Shown here: positions 27,564 to 37,559 of the stretch, in pieces
Position numbering within the stretch: the stretch's first letter is position 1
Layout of the letters: each line of letters opens with the position of its first letter
Source of the DNA: Paenibacillus taiwanensis DSM 18679
Lineage (GTDB): Bacteria; Bacillota; Bacilli; Paenibacillales; Paenibacillaceae
Length of the DNA stretch: 64,000 nucleotides
Assembly: GCF_000425125.1 (NCBI RefSeq)
Contig: NZ_KE384307.1
Span: forward strand, 982,660 to 1,046,659
Reading direction: 5' to 3'
Notes under the pieces: generated by a model
What the model was told of the DNA's origin: nothing
What the model saw: only the letters and a program-made list of their open reading frames with translations
The model's database searches: none
Position numbers and translations under genes: made by a program

Positions 27564-28292
27564 ATGATTCATTTCCACCAGATTAATAAGCATTACGGTC
27601 CTTACCATGTGTTAAAAGATATAAATTTATCGGTCAAGCAAGGTGAGGTTGTCGTTGTGATCGGCCCGAGCGGCTCTGGAAAAAGCACATTGGTGCGTTG
27701 TATAAACCGCTTGGAGTGGGTGACTGATGGTGAATTGATAGTGGACGGCATGCGTGTAAATGACAAGTCTATTGATATTAACAAATTGCGTCGTCACATC
27801 GGGATGGTGTTCCAACATTTTAACTTATACCCGCATAAGACTGTAATGCAAAATATTACGCTTGCGCCTATACAAGTAGCAGGCATGTCAAAGCAAGAGG
27901 CCGAAGAAGCCGCGATGGTAAACCTTGACAAAGTAGGCATTGCTGATAAAGCAAACGCGTTTCCGTCCCAGTTGTCCGGCGGTCAGCAGCAGCGTGTTGC
28001 GATCGCGCGTGGACTGGCCATGAAGCCTAAAATTATGTTGTTTGACGAGCCTACCTCCGCATTAGATCCGGAAACGATTGGCGAAGTGCTTGATGTTATG
28101 CGCAAGCTCGCACAGGAGGGAATGACGATGGTTGTCGTCACTCACGAAATGGGGTTTGCGAAAGAAGTGGCCGATCGCATCGTATTTATGGATCAAGGCA
28201 CAATTATTGAAGAGGCGGAGCCGGCACAATTTTTCACACAACCACGCGAAGAGCGAGCTCGCTTGTTCCTTAGCCGGATATTAAACCATTAA
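27564..28292 (+). CDS. glnQ: Polar amino acid ABC transporter ATP-binding protein
   Basis: A 242-residue ABC ATPase. Walker A is GPSGSGKST (from residue 33), the Q-loop is [12 protein letters not shown], the signature LSGGQQQR, Walker [15 protein letters not shown], and the switch His is in VVTHEMGFA. Order, size and sequence match GlnQ/ArtP-type subunits that power uptake of glutamine, glutamate or arginine. It is first in a four-gene operon with a binding lipoprotein and two permeases. GGAGGGAGG lies just upstream of ATG 27564. The precise amino acid is not certain; glutamine or glutamate is favoured. Confidence 0.9.
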   Translation: MIHFHQINKHYGPYHVLKDINLSVKQGEVVVVIGPSGSGKSTLVRCINRLEWVTDGELIVDGMRVNDKSIDINKLRRHIGMVFQHFNLYPHKTVMQNITLAPIQVAGMSKQEAEEAAMVNLDKVGIADKANAFPSQLSGGQQQRVAIARGLAMKPKIMLFDEPTSALDPETIGEVLDVMRKLAQEGMTMVVVTHEMGFAKEVADRIVFMDQGTIIEEAEPAQFFTQPREERARLFLSRILNH

Positions 28293-28311
28293 TGATAAAG
28301 GAGAGTTGGTT

Positions 28312-29118
28312 ATGAAATTGTGGAGTAAAATGATCGGATTATCGTTAGTCGCCGCATTTGTTGTAAGCGCTTTAATGGGGTGCGCAAAGCAAGCCTCCGA
28401 AGCCGAAGGGACAATTGCCAAAATTAAAAAGCAAGGTAAAATCATTGCAGGAGTCAAGTATGATTTGAATTTATTCGGACTAAAGGACCCTGCTAGTGGA
28501 CAAGTGCAAGGTTTAGATATCGATATTGCGAAGCAGATCGCAAAGAAAGTTCTCGGGGATGAACATGCAATCGAATTTATGGAAGTAACCTCAAAAACAC
28601 GGATTCCTATGCTTAAAAATGGAGACATCGATATGATTGTGGCGACCATGACCATTACGGAAGAGAGAAAAAAGGAAATTGATTTCTCGGACGTCTATTT
28701 TACAGCGGGACAGTCTTTACTAGTGCCCGTTGACAGCACAATCAACTCAATTAAAGATTTAACGAAAGATGCAAAGGTGCTGACCGCCAAAGGCTCCACA
28801 TCCGCCAAAAATGTTCGTGAGGCGGTGCCAGACGCGCAGGTAATGGAATTCGAAAACTATGCGGAGGCGTTTACCGCCTTAAAAGCGGGTCAAGGCGCAG
28901 CATTAACTACTGATAATGCCCTGCTTTATGGTATGGCACAACAAGATCGTAAGTTTCGCGTGTTAGAGGAGACCTTTACAAAAGAGCCCTATGGTATAGG
29001 CGTTCGTAAAGGGGATGAAGAGTTTGCGAAGCTGATCAACGAGACATTAAAGGAATTACAAGATAACGGACAATATGTCGACATCTATGAAAAATGGATT
29101 GGAAAAAAACCGAACTAA
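28312..29118 (+). CDS. glnH: Amino acid ABC transporter substrate-binding lipoprotein
   Basis: A 268-residue lipoprotein of the extracellular solute-binding family 3. The signal peptide ends in the lipobox LMGC (Cys about residue 24). The mature part shows AGVKYDLNLFGLKDP, GLDIDIAKQIAK, DMIVATMTITEERKKEIDFS and GSTSAKNV, the usual ligand-contacting segments. AAGGAG is eight bases before ATG 28312, 19 bases after glnQ. It delivers substrate to the permease pair downstream. The resemblance is to GlnH/PEB1-like aspartate-glutamate-glutamine binders. Confidence 0.9.
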   Translation: MKLWSKMIGLSLVAAFVVSALMGCAKQASEAEGTIAKIKKQGKIIAGVKYDLNLFGLKDPASGQVQGLDIDIAKQIAKKVLGDEHAIEFMEVTSKTRIPMLKNGDIDMIVATMTITEERKKEIDFSDVYFTAGQSLLVPVDSTINSIKDLTKDAKVLTAKGSTSAKNVREAVPDAQVMEFENYAEAFTALKAGQGAALTTDNALLYGMAQQDRKFRVLEETFTKEPYGIGVRKGDEEFAKLINETLKELQDNGQYVDIYEKWIGKKPN

Positions 29119-29133
29119 ACGTAAATGAAGGTC

Positions 29134-29164
29134 GAGGGGATAAGCGCACATCGCTCTTCTCCTC
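29134..29164 (+). promoter_or_regulatory. Intercistronic stem-loop between binding protein and permease genes
   Basis: GAGGGGATAAGCG pairs imperfectly with CGCTCTTCTCCTC across a five-base loop. It lacks a clear T tail. Such hairpins after binding-protein genes often protect the upstream message and lower expression of the permeases, which would fit the stoichiometry needed here. This role is inferred. Confidence 0.45.
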
Positions 29165-29206
29165 TTTCTAGTTCGTGAAGATAACAAGTCTTTAGGAGGT
29201 CAACTG

Positions 29207-29878
29207 ATGTTAATTCAATTTTCAGTTCTTACGGAGCATCTCGACCGATACTTGATCGGATTGGGAGGAACTGTTGCGGCAAGTGTTGTTTCCCTCCTTG
29301 CGAGCTTTGTGTTAGGCGCTATGATCGCGGTGTTATGTATTACACCTGTGAAGCCACTGCAATGGGTAGGTACCGCCTATGTTGAGTTTTTTCGCAATAT
29401 ACCGCTTATACTTATCGCATTTTTTGTGCTGGTTGGAGTTCCACTATTAACGGGTACTGTTTTGGTGCCGTTTATATCGGGACTTACAGCTTTGACGGTG
29501 TACACTTCTGCTTTTATTGCTGAAGCGATTCGTGCTGGAATCCAATCCGTACCTCAAGGTCAGATGGAGGCAGCTCGTTCTTCTGGGCTAACTTATTTGC
29601 AAGCGATGCGGTATGTCATTTTGCCACAAGCGGTTAGATTAGTAATTCCTCCGTTAGGCAACCAATTTCTGAATTTGGTAAAAAACTCATCGATATTTAC
29701 GGTATTGTCTGCATCGGACTTAATGTATCAGGCAGATTTAATTAATTCGGATACGTTTGATACGTTCAGCACTTACATTTTTGCCGCTCTGTTTTACTTG
29801 ATTTTGACGATCCCACTTAGTTTTGGTATCCGATATTTGGAGCGCCGGTTCCCCCGTGTAAAAGGAGTTGAGGCATAA
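29207..29878 (+). CDS. Amino acid ABC transporter permease
   Basis: A 223-residue inner-membrane permease of the HisM/GlnP type. It has about five helices and the EAA loop EAARSSGLTYLQAMRYVILPQAVR, split as EAARSSGLTYLQAMRYV and ILPQAVR. It contacts the ATPase in the transporter. Start ATG 29207 follows TAGGAGGT. The stop overlaps the ATG of the second permease by one base (TAATG), so the two permeases are made together and probably form a heterodimer. Confidence 0.9.
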   Translation: MLIQFSVLTEHLDRYLIGLGGTVAASVVSLLASFVLGAMIAVLCITPVKPLQWVGTAYVEFFRNIPLILIAFFVLVGVPLLTGTVLVPFISGLTALTVYTSAFIAEAIRAGIQSVPQGQMEAARSSGLTYLQAMRYVILPQAVRLVIPPLGNQFLNLVKNSSIFTVLSASDLMYQADLINSDTFDTFSTYIFAALFYLILTIPLSFGIRYLERRFPRVKGVEA

Positions 29879-30528
29879 TGGATTTTGTTGGCGCGTGGTC
29901 TCCTGTAAATATACAGTTTTTGCTGAGTGGATTTTTGATTACGTTAAAGGTTGCGCTTGTGTCCATTGTGGCTAGCTTTACCATTAGCGTAGTTATCGGT
30001 ACTGTGCGGTACGCACAGGTGCCTGTGTTCGGAAAGTTATGTGCGGTTATCGTCGAGACTGTTCGCAACTTGCCGCTGCTCTTAATTATTTTTTTTACGT
30101 ACTTTGCACTGCCTGAGATCGGTATTAAACTTGATAAATTTACAGCAGCGGTCATTGCGCTTGTTATTTTTGAGTCAGCGATGATTTCCGAAATTGTACG
30201 AGGGGGGCTAAACGGTGTGGAAAAAGGTCTAACCGAAGCGGGTCGTTCATCAGGCTTAACATCTGTACAGACACTTAAACACATTGTACTGCCCATCGCG
30301 CTGCGTCGGATGGTGCCGCCATTGGTAAGTCAATTTATTTCATTACTAAAAGATACATCACTAGCGGTTGTTATTGCACTTCCGGAATTGATGAACCATG
30401 TCCAGATCATTAACGGTCATAACATTAATTACGTTATTCCGACGTTTTTGTTTGCTGCATTTTTGTATTTTACAATCAATTATTTACTCTCGATCGTCTC
30501 GCGCAAGCTTGAAAATAAACATACTTGA
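29878..30528 (+). CDS. Amino acid ABC transporter permease
   Basis: A 216-residue HisM/GlnP-type permease with about five transmembrane helices and the EAA loop EAGRSSGLTSVQTLKHIVLP. It begins on the last base of the previous stop codon. Together with the preceding permease, GlnQ-like ATPase and binding lipoprotein it completes an uptake system. No strong terminator follows; the next gene begins 120 bases later behind a fresh RBS. Confidence 0.9.
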   Translation: MDFVGAWSPVNIQFLLSGFLITLKVALVSIVASFTISVVIGTVRYAQVPVFGKLCAVIVETVRNLPLLLIIFFTYFALPEIGIKLDKFTAAVIALVIFESAMISEIVRGGLNGVEKGLTEAGRSSGLTSVQTLKHIVLPIALRRMVPPLVSQFISLLKDTSLAVVIALPELMNHVQIINGHNINYVIPTFLFAAFLYFTINYLLSIVSRKLENKHT

Positions 30529-30648
30529 GCATTTTGTATGAACCTGAGCCTCAGTCTCTGCTTTTACAATCTCTTATCTTATTCCTAACATCACTCTGAT
30601 CTTTTAGTGCTAGCATAAATTATCAACTGTGTTAAGAGGTGAACAGAC

Positions 30649-33600
30649 GTGAATCACATGAAGAGAAGGTGGCCTTTCTTGCTGCTGGCGCTAGCGATTG
30701 CACTAAGCTCTATTCCAATGGGGGCGAGCGTTCAAGCACAAGAGAGTAAAGGGAACGAAGGAAAGGCAGCGGTAGAGCTTGTAAGTGCAGGTTCGCACTG
30801 GAGCTACAGCGACGAAGGCATTGACCACAGTCAGGCGATGAAGCAGGCTGCTTACGATTATTCGTCCTGGAAATTGGGCCTTGCTCCATTTGGGTACAAG
30901 GAAAAGAACGGCGTCGTAACTAACGAGGTAGCTCCAGATTCGATATTCGATAAAGTGGCTACAACGATCAGCTTTGGCGGGAATGCTAAAAATAAGTATA
31001 CGACAACGTATTTCAGCAAAGTCATTACAATGGATGAGGTTCGTGACTATGCTTCTTTCGAAGCTACTTTTGGTGTGGATGACGGCTATGTTTTTTATGT
31101 CAATGGTGCGGAAATTATCCGCGGTGGCATGCCAGATGGTGAGGTAACGTATGAAACGTTGTCTACCTCCTCCAAGGATAAGCCGGTCATTTATAAAGCG
31201 GATGTAAGCGCAAAGCTTAAAGCCTCATTGAAAAAAGGGAACAATACGTTGACCGTTGAGCTACATAATCAAAGCCTTACTAGCTCGGATCTTTACTTTG
31301 ATATGATGCTGACGGCCGTTCCTGCATTGAAACCGCTGCCGCTTGTCACACCAAGCTCACTTTGGAGTTACAATGATGAGGGGATCGATCATAGTCGGAC
31401 GGTTACGGACGTTACCTATGATTATTCGACCTGGAAGAGCGGTCTTGCTCCATTTGGCTATAAAGAAAAAAATGGTGCGGCTACGGATGACGTAATGCCG
31501 GATAGCGTGTTTGGCAAAGTGTCCACAGTTGTGGATTTCGGTCAAGACCGTAAAAACAAGCGTACGACCAGCTATTTCAGCAAAACGATAACGATTGCTG
31601 AGTTGCGTGGTTATGGATCATTTGAAAGTGTGTTTGGCGCTGACGACGGCTTTGTTTTTTATGTTAATGGTGTTGAGGTGTTTCGCGGCGGGATGCCGGA
31701 GGGACCCGTAACGTATGCAACGTTGGCCACTTCCAATAAAGATAGGCCAGTGATTTATACGCCAGATTTGAATGAGGCATTAAAAAAATGGTTGCGCCCA
31801 GGTCCAAATGTATTAACGATCGAGCTTCACAACCAGAGTCTGTCCAGCTCTGACTTGTATTTTGACATGAAGCTGACTGCAATGCCTGAGCAAGATAGCA
31901 ATGGTGGTGGACCAGGAGGTGGCACGAATCCTGGTGGGAGCAATGGTGGAAATACTGGCAATGAAGGGCAAGGCATTGTTTTGTTATCTAAAGATTTAAA
32001 TTGGAAATATTTAGATGATGGTTCGAACCAAGGAACAGCTTGGCGGGCAACGAGCTACAATGACTCGGGTTGGGCTTCAGCTCGTGGGCCGTTCGGGTAT
32101 CCAGCAGACGAATCAACGTCCGCCTTTGGCAGCATTCAGCAGGTGATTAGTTATGGCCAGGATGCTAAGAAGAAGCATCCGACCGCATATTTCCGAACGG
32201 CGATGGACGTAAATAACTTGTCAGCATACAACAAGATTGTCGGACAATTTGGGATCGATGATGGTGTTATTCTGTATGTGAATGGGACGGAAGTTTATCG
32301 ATTCAACATGCCTGCGGGAGTGGCTGACTACGAGACTTTCAGTGCTACAACGCTAGGCAGCCCTACGACGGAAACAGCAGATTTGACCCAACCGCTTAAG
32401 GGTGTGCTAAAAGAAGGGCGTAATGTGGTGGCTGCGGAGGTTCATCAACGAAGCGGCAGCAGCTCCGATTTGTATTGGGCGATGCAGTTGATCGCCAATC
32501 CTAAGGACGAGGGTCCGGGGACTTCGGGCAATCTGCTTCCAACGGCGGTGACGATGACCTTTAATGGTGATCCGAGTACAGCTCAAGGCTTTGCTTGGTA
32601 TACCGATCCGAAGGTAAAAGGAACGAAGCTGGAAATTGCCCCAACAGCTTTTGTGACAGGGTTAACGCTGCCAGCGGGACATACGATGACATTTGAAGGA
32701 GCATCTATGGACGTTCAAGTGTATCAGTCACGTGCAGATAAAAGTGCAGGCAAACGTACAGTGTACGCAAGTCACAAAGTGTTGGCTCAAGGTTTGCAGC
32801 CAAATACTACCTACAGCTACCGAGTAGGTGACGGGCAAGATGGACACTGGAGTGGTATCCGTACCTTTACAACGGCAAAGCCAAGTGATGAAGCATTTAC
32901 CTTTCTATATACAACAGATCCGCAAGGAACGACGGAGTCTGAATATGTCACATGGAATCATACGTTGGAGGAAGGGATAAAGAAGTTCCCTAAATCCCGT
33001 TTTATCACAGTTACAGGTGATTTAGTTGATCATGGGGACATTGAGGATCAGTGGATGTGGATGTTAAATAAGCCACAGTCCATATTTACAGAAGTACCGT
33101 TAGTACCTACAGTGGGCAACCATGAGAGTAAGCTGAACAATAATTTTTGGTATCATTTTAACTTGCCTAATATTTCCTACACAGGCGCCAAACCAGACGG
33201 ATCGGTTTATGCTTTTGATTACGGTGCGGCTCACTTTATGGTCATTAATACGGAATATAATGAAGTAAAAGATGTTGATGTAGTGTACAAAAAGCAGGAA
33301 GAGTGGCTGCGTAAGGAGGCGGCAAAGAGCAACCAGAAGTGGAAGATCGTGATGTTCCACAAGTCCCCTTATTCTGTTGCAAGCCATACAAATGACAGCG
33401 ATACCCTTTTCTTTCGTAATAAGCTGACATCGTTGTTTGACGAGCTTGGCATTGATGTTGTATTGAGTGGGCACGATCACACCTATACACGGACATATCC
33501 AATGTATAACCATGAGCCGCAGAAGAATACGGCTTCGGATGGAGACGGAAGTTTGCTTAATCCGCAAGGCACTTTGTACTTGGTGAGCAATGCAGCAGGA

Positions 33601-34860
33601 GATAAGCGCTATACACCAAAGCAGGGACCGTTTCCGTTTGCTGAAAAATACGGTCAGCCGAATAAGGAAATGTTTACAGGGGTAGTTGTGACCGCGGACA
33701 AAATTTCTTTTGATGTATACACAACGACAGAAACGGGCTCAACTGATCGTTATGATCAATTCAGCATTAAGAAGACAACAGCTAAGCCGAACAATGTCCG
33801 TGAGGCAAAGCTTGGAGCCATTCAAAATGGCGCGGCTACGTTGTCTTGGCTTGCCCCCGCGGGTGGGCGAGAAATTACAAATTATCGAATTTATGAGAAG
33901 AATGATCAGCTTGGACCAAACTGGACCGTGCAAGTGCGGCCTGAGCAGGGCAAAGGTTCTTACAGTTATAAAGCTCAAGGGCTCGATGCAGCTAAAAGCT
34001 ATCAATTTGTTATTAAAGCCGTTAGCGGCAAAGACAATGCCGATGGTTTTGTAGCTGCATTAAGTAATAGCGGTGCTGGCAATAACGATGGTAGCTGCAA
34101 CGGTAACGGGAGCAACGACGGAAATGGTAATGGAAGTGGGGGCAGCACCGGTGGGAATGCTGGAAGTGGCACGGGTGCAGGTTCAAGCACGGGTTCAAAT
34201 ACAGGTTCAAGCACAGGCCATTCCGGCGGCACGAACGGCAGCCAACAGGACGGTTCTAAAAACGGCAGTGCTAGCAGCGAGCAAAGTACGGGCAGCGGCA
34301 GCACTGGAGGTGGGAAGACATCCCCTACATGGTCTGATATTAATGGCCACTGGGCAGAGAACGCAGTTCGTGAAGGTGTGAATCGTGGTTTTGTGACAGG
34401 TTATGCGGATGGTACATTTAAGCCGAATAAGCAAATAACTCGAGCAGAACTAGTTGTGATGTTAGTAAGAGCTCTGCAACGGTCAGGCAACGGTACAACA
34501 CGAACCTTTGCGGACCAAGACCAGATTCCACAGTGGGCATTACAAGCGATTAGGCAAGGAGTTGAATTGGGGTGGGTGTCTGGTTATGCCAATAACACCT
34601 TCCAGCCTAATCGTTCCTTAACTAGAACCGAATTGGCAGTCCTTATTGTAAGGGCAGCAGGGCTTGAGCCCAAACCTCTAGCGAAGCTCCACTTTGCTGA
34701 TGCCAAGCAAATTCCAGCTTGGGCAGTGCCATATGTGGCAGCAGCAGTGGAAGCGGGCTACATCAGCGGGGTTAGCGGCAATCGATTTGACCCCCAGACG
34801 CATGCGACTCGCGCCGAGGCTGTCAGCTTAATTGTTGGCCTTCTAGCGCGTAACAATTGA
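30649..34860 (+). CDS. SLH-anchored metallophosphoesterase with three N-terminal repeats
   Basis: A 1403-residue secreted modular protein. After a signal peptide (about 1-30, ending ASVQAQ) come three beta-rich modules of about 170-190 residues (near 45-220, 230-405, 445-625), each ending in a GNNTLTVELHNQSLTSSDLYFDM-like strand (for example VELHNQSLTSSDLYFDM). A purple-acid-phosphatase-type Fn3 domain follows (about 640-755), then a calcineurin-like metallophosphoesterase (about 760-1010) with TGDLVDHG, VGNHES, VMFHKSPYS and GHDHTYTRTY. A second Fn3, a Gly/Ser/Asn-rich linker and three SLH domains from about residue 1225 complete it. GTG 30649, seven bases after AGAGGTG, is the likely start. 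It probably cleaves phosphoesters at the cell surface. Confidence 0.9.
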   Translation: MNHMKRRWPFLLLALAIALSSIPMGASVQAQESKGNEGKAAVELVSAGSHWSYSDEGIDHSQAMKQAAYDYSSWKLGLAPFGYKEKNGVVTNEVAPDSIFDKVATTISFGGNAKNKYTTTYFSKVITMDEVRDYASFEATFGVDDGYVFYVNGAEIIRGGMPDGEVTYETLSTSSKDKPVIYKADVSAKLKASLKKGNNTLTVELHNQSLTSSDLYFDMMLTAVPALKPLPLVTPSSLWSYNDEGIDHSRTVTDVTYDYSTWKSGLAPFGYKEKNGAATDDVMPDSVFGKVSTVVDFGQDRKNKRTTSYFSKTITIAELRGYGSFESVFGADDGFVFYVNGVEVFRGGMPEGPVTYATLATSNKDRPVIYTPDLNEALKKWLRPGPNVLTIELHNQSLSSSDLYFDMKLTAMPEQDSNGGGPGGGTNPGGSNGGNTGNEGQGIVLLSKDLNWKYLDDGSNQGTAWRATSYNDSGWASARGPFGYPADESTSAFGSIQQVISYGQDAKKKHPTAYFRTAMDVNNLSAYNKIVGQFGIDDGVILYVNGTEVYRFNMPAGVADYETFSATTLGSPTTETADLTQPLKGVLKEGRNVVAAEVHQRSGSSSDLYWAMQLIANPKDEGPGTSGNLLPTAVTMTFNGDPSTAQGFAWYTDPKVKGTKLEIAPTAFVTGLTLPAGHTMTFEGASMDVQVYQSRADKSAGKRTVYASHKVLAQGLQPNTTYSYRVGDGQDGHWSGIRTFTTAKPSDEAFTFLYTTDPQGTTESEYVTWNHTLEEGIKKFPKSRFITVTGDLVDHGDIEDQWMWMLNKPQSIFTEVPLVPTVGNHESKLNNNFWYHFNLPNISYTGAKPDGSVYAFDYGAAHFMVINTEYNEVKDVDVVYKKQEEWLRKEAAKSNQKWKIVMFHKSPYSVASHTNDSDTLFFRNKLTSLFDELGIDVVLSGHDHTYTRTYPMYNHEPQKNTASDGDGSLLNPQGTLYLVSNAAGDKRYTPKQGPFPFAEKYGQPNKEMFTGVVVTADKISFDVYTTTETGSTDRYDQFSIKKTTAKPNNVREAKLGAIQNGAATLSWLAPAGGREITNYRIYEKNDQLGPNWTVQVRPEQGKGSYSYKAQGLDAAKSYQFVIKAVSGKDNADGFVAALSNSGAGNNDGSCNGNGSNDGNGNGSGGSTGGNAGSGTGAGSSTGSNTGSSTGHSGGTNGSQQDGSKNGSASSEQSTGSGSTGGGKTSPTWSDINGHWAENAVREGVNRGFVTGYADGTFKPNKQITRAELVVMLVRALQRSGNGTTRTFADQDQIPQWALQAIRQGVELGWVSGYANNTFQPNRSLTRTELAVLIVRAAGLEPKPLAKLHFADAKQIPAWAVPYVAAAVEAGYISGVSGNRFDPQTHATRAEAVSLIVGLLARNN

Positions 34861-34881
34861 TCCGTTTAAGCACGTCATAGC

Positions 34882-34915
34882 AGGTTCTCCCAGACCAACT
34901 GGGAGAACCTTTTTA
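34882..34915 (+). terminator. Intrinsic terminator after the phosphoesterase gene
   Basis: A perfect 12-base-pair stem AGGTTCTCCCAG / CTGGGAGAACCT with an ACCAA loop, followed by TTTTTA. Confidence 0.9.
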
Positions 34916-35111
34916 TATTTATGCTCTGTAACTGACAGCTTGCCTCAAATATGTCTGTCTGTTTCTCTTACGCAGCTTATGAGTCAAGGGGAGGTATACA
35001 AGCTGCTTCGTTACAAAAAGAAGGATTCACGCGACAACATGCACTCTTTTCCAGTAGGATAAATGAAGAGGGAATAGGAGGATCTCAGGTGGAAAGGAGA
35101 AGCAAATCAAA

Positions 35112-36404
35112 ATGCGAGACTATAGATGGTTTATTTGGTTTATCATTCTATTGTCGACAGGACTGCTCGGAGAGGCAAAAATCACTCCGTTTGGAGGCGA
35201 ATTTCGATTTTCGCTTGGCATTATGGCATATTTTTTCGGTATGTTATGGTTTTCCGTGCCTGTGCTTGTAACGGGCATTTCGGCCGGAGTATTTGTCGTT
35301 TCATTCCGCATTGCAATGGATGGGACGTTGCAGGGTATCCCCTTGGATGCAGGGCTTCTCCATCATTTACCCGTATTTTTTTATTATGTGACGTTTTCGG
35401 CAGTCATTTCGCTGCTCAAGATCAAAGCAAACGTTGAATATCACCTGAAAGTTGCTTTTTTTGGCGCCTTTGCAGATATGGCATCGAATGGTACAGAACT
35501 GTTAATCCGAATTGCATCTGGTGAAACTGCTCGTGTGACGTATCAGGAGATTATGCTCATTATTTTAGTTGGTTTGCTTCGTAGTTTTTTTGTCGTAGGT
35601 TTGTGCAACATGTTGGCTATTCGGCAAGTAAGAGCGCTAGGAGAACAGAGACGCTTGGAATTGGAACGACTCATGATGATAAATTCAGATTTGTTCGCTG
35701 AATCGTTTTATTTGAAAAAATCGATGTCTCATATTGAAGAAATTACACGTGAAAGCTACCAGTTGTACAAATCTTTAAAACAGGTGCACTACCCGAATGC
35801 GGCCCAGGCTTTACATATTGCGCAGCATGTACATGAAGTCAAAAAAGATTCGGAACGAATTTTATCCGGCTTATTTAAAATCATCCAGCAGGAACGTATG
35901 CTATCAAAGCGTATTGCAATTGCAGATTTATGTGCAATGGTCGCTCGTACTAATGTTAACTACAGCTTACTGCTCGGAAAACTTATCGAAATTGAAGTGC
36001 GTACAGACACCATCTTGTCCACAACTGAGATTTATCCGCTGCTGTCTGTTCTGAACAATATCGTTTCTAATGCGGTAGAAGCCATTACACAACAAGGTCA
36101 AATTCAGCTAGTGGGCGAGCTTTGCGACGATTACTTTCGATTTGCCGTTACGGACGATGGCCCGGGTATAGCAGTTGGTGATAGGGACATGATTTTTCAT
36201 CCTGGCTTTACGACTAAATTTGATGCGGCGGGAAACGCATCAACAGGTATTGGGCTGTCCCACGCGGCTGATATCGTGCGCTTGCTTGGGGGCGAGCTTA
36301 CCGTGTGCAGCGATACAACTGTCACATGCTTTGAAGTACGGATTCCTGTAGGACGATTAGCACAACGGGAGGGTGTTGAAGGTGCTCAAATTTTATGTGG
36401 TTGA
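35112..36404 (+). CDS. glnK: Sensor histidine kinase, GlnK (YcbA)-like
   Basis: A 430-residue membrane kinase. The first 180 residues form about five to six helices. A coiled linker and a dimerisation region follow, with HVHEVKKDSERILSG, where His241 is the likely phosphorylation site. The HATPase domain has NNIVSNAVEAI (N box), DDGPGI (G1) and STGIGLSHA (G2). The architecture and the partner with a YcbB domain match Bacillus subtilis GlnK-GlnL, which senses glutamine and controls its uptake and use. AAAGGAGA lies upstream of ATG 35112. The downstream regulator gene overlaps the end by 23 bases. Confidence 0.83.
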   Translation: MRDYRWFIWFIILLSTGLLGEAKITPFGGEFRFSLGIMAYFFGMLWFSVPVLVTGISAGVFVVSFRIAMDGTLQGIPLDAGLLHHLPVFFYYVTFSAVISLLKIKANVEYHLKVAFFGAFADMASNGTELLIRIASGETARVTYQEIMLIILVGLLRSFFVVGLCNMLAIRQVRALGEQRRLELERLMMINSDLFAESFYLKKSMSHIEEITRESYQLYKSLKQVHYPNAAQALHIAQHVHEVKKDSERILSGLFKIIQQERMLSKRIAIADLCAMVARTNVNYSLLLGKLIEIEVRTDTILSTTEIYPLLSVLNNIVSNAVEAITQQGQIQLVGELCDDYFRFAVTDDGPGIAVGDRDMIFHPGFTTKFDAAGNASTGIGLSHAADIVRLLGGELTVCSDTTVTCFEVRIPVGRLAQREGVEGAQILCG

Positions 36405-37302
36405 AGACGATCCAGCCGTTCGTAAAATGTTATCACGCATCGTTGCCGAAAGCGGCTTGGGTGAGGTTATGGGTGAAGCCGAAGATGGATCTTGTGCGTC
36501 AATTATAGCCGTACAAGCTGCGGACGTAGTAATTATCGACCTGTTAATGCCAGGCCGTGACGGGATTGAAACCGTCAAAGCGCTGCGAGAAGCGCACTAC
36601 GGGGGTAGATTTATTATGATTTCCCAAGTGGAGAACAAGGAAATGATAGGTGAGGCTTACCAGCAAGGAGTGGATACGTTTATCCAGAAGCCTATTAATC
36701 GCTTGGAAGTAGTAGCTGTGCTGCGACGGGTGTCTGATCATCTCTTGCTAGAGAAATCGATGCAGACGATTCGTAACTCGCTTCGCTTGTTGGATGTACC
36801 AGGGGATGCAGCTGTGCATTCGGGCACGCACTTGCAGCAGCAGAGCTCGATTGAGCAGCAAGCGCGTACTTTGCTGCTGCAATTAGGAATTGCTGGGGAG
36901 ACGGGTACTTCTGATCTCATTCGTATTATGAAGTGGCTAAAAACACAGGAGCAAGCGCAGCAACTTCTGCCTGACTTACCGCCACTCAAAACCATCTATG
37001 CACACGTAGCGAAGGGTAGTCTGCAACAGCCCGAGGCAAACATGCAAAAGGTTGTGCGAGCCTTGGAACAGAGAATCCGGCGCTTAGTTATGCAAGCGCT
37101 TACTCATTTATCGTCCTTAGGTTTAAACGATTATGGTCATCCAACATTTGAATACTATGCTTCACGGTTATTTGACTTTCAGGAAGTACGCCTTCGCATG
37201 AGAGAGCTTGAGGAACAGCGTAAATCATCTGCTGCTAAATTAAACCTTAGAAAGTTTTTGTATGTACTTTATGTAGAATGTTGTTCCGCAAGTGACACTT
37301 AA
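36382..37302 (+). CDS. glnL: Response regulator with YcbB domain (GlnL-like)
   Basis: A 306-residue regulator. The receiver domain has the acidic pair in VVEDDPAVRK, phosphoacceptor Asp in VIIDLLMPGRDG, and Lys in FIQKPINRLE. A YcbB-type output domain with a helical C terminus follows (LNLRKFLYVLYVE). The start is taken as GTG 36382 because GGGAGG at 36367-36372 is nine bases upstream; GTG 36373 is too close. The gene overlaps the kinase by 23 bases. The target is unknown; the glutamine-type transporter at 27.5-30.5 kb is a natural candidate but this is inference. Confidence 0.83.
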   Translation: MLKFYVVEDDPAVRKMLSRIVAESGLGEVMGEAEDGSCASIIAVQAADVVIIDLLMPGRDGIETVKALREAHYGGRFIMISQVENKEMIGEAYQQGVDTFIQKPINRLEVVAVLRRVSDHLLLEKSMQTIRNSLRLLDVPGDAAVHSGTHLQQQSSIEQQARTLLLQLGIAGETGTSDLIRIMKWLKTQEQAQQLLPDLPPLKTIYAHVAKGSLQQPEANMQKVVRALEQRIRRLVMQALTHLSSLGLNDYGHPTFEYYASRLFDFQEVRLRMRELEEQRKSSAAKLNLRKFLYVLYVECCSASDT

Positions 37303-37559
37303 CTTGATCATTGATCGCCAGTTCATTTCCTCGATGTTGTTTACCCACTTACATGTCCACTCTCCAAGCTTATTATGTTTCCCTTTGCAAGGCCTTATTT
37401 TTATTCTCTTGTATAACGTTTTTGCGACGCCAAAGCTGCTGCGTAGCGTGTATAAAGCTGCATAAATTAATTACGGACTACATAAGGTGGAACAGTGATG
37501 GTATTGGAACCATGCATCGTAAAATGGGAACAGCAATACCGATAAAGGAGATTGAGAAC

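Noticed and set aside
34002..34304. 100-codon Pro/Leu-rich frame on the minus strand
   Set aside because: It is the complement of the Gly/Ser/Asn-rich linker of the SLH phosphoesterase, a compositional shadow.
37311..37559. In-frame upstream extension of the ETX/MTX2 toxin gene
   Set aside because: It has no RBS at its Met, Cys-rich non-protein-like composition, and it would bury the signal peptide. The AAAGGAG before ATG 37560 is decisive.
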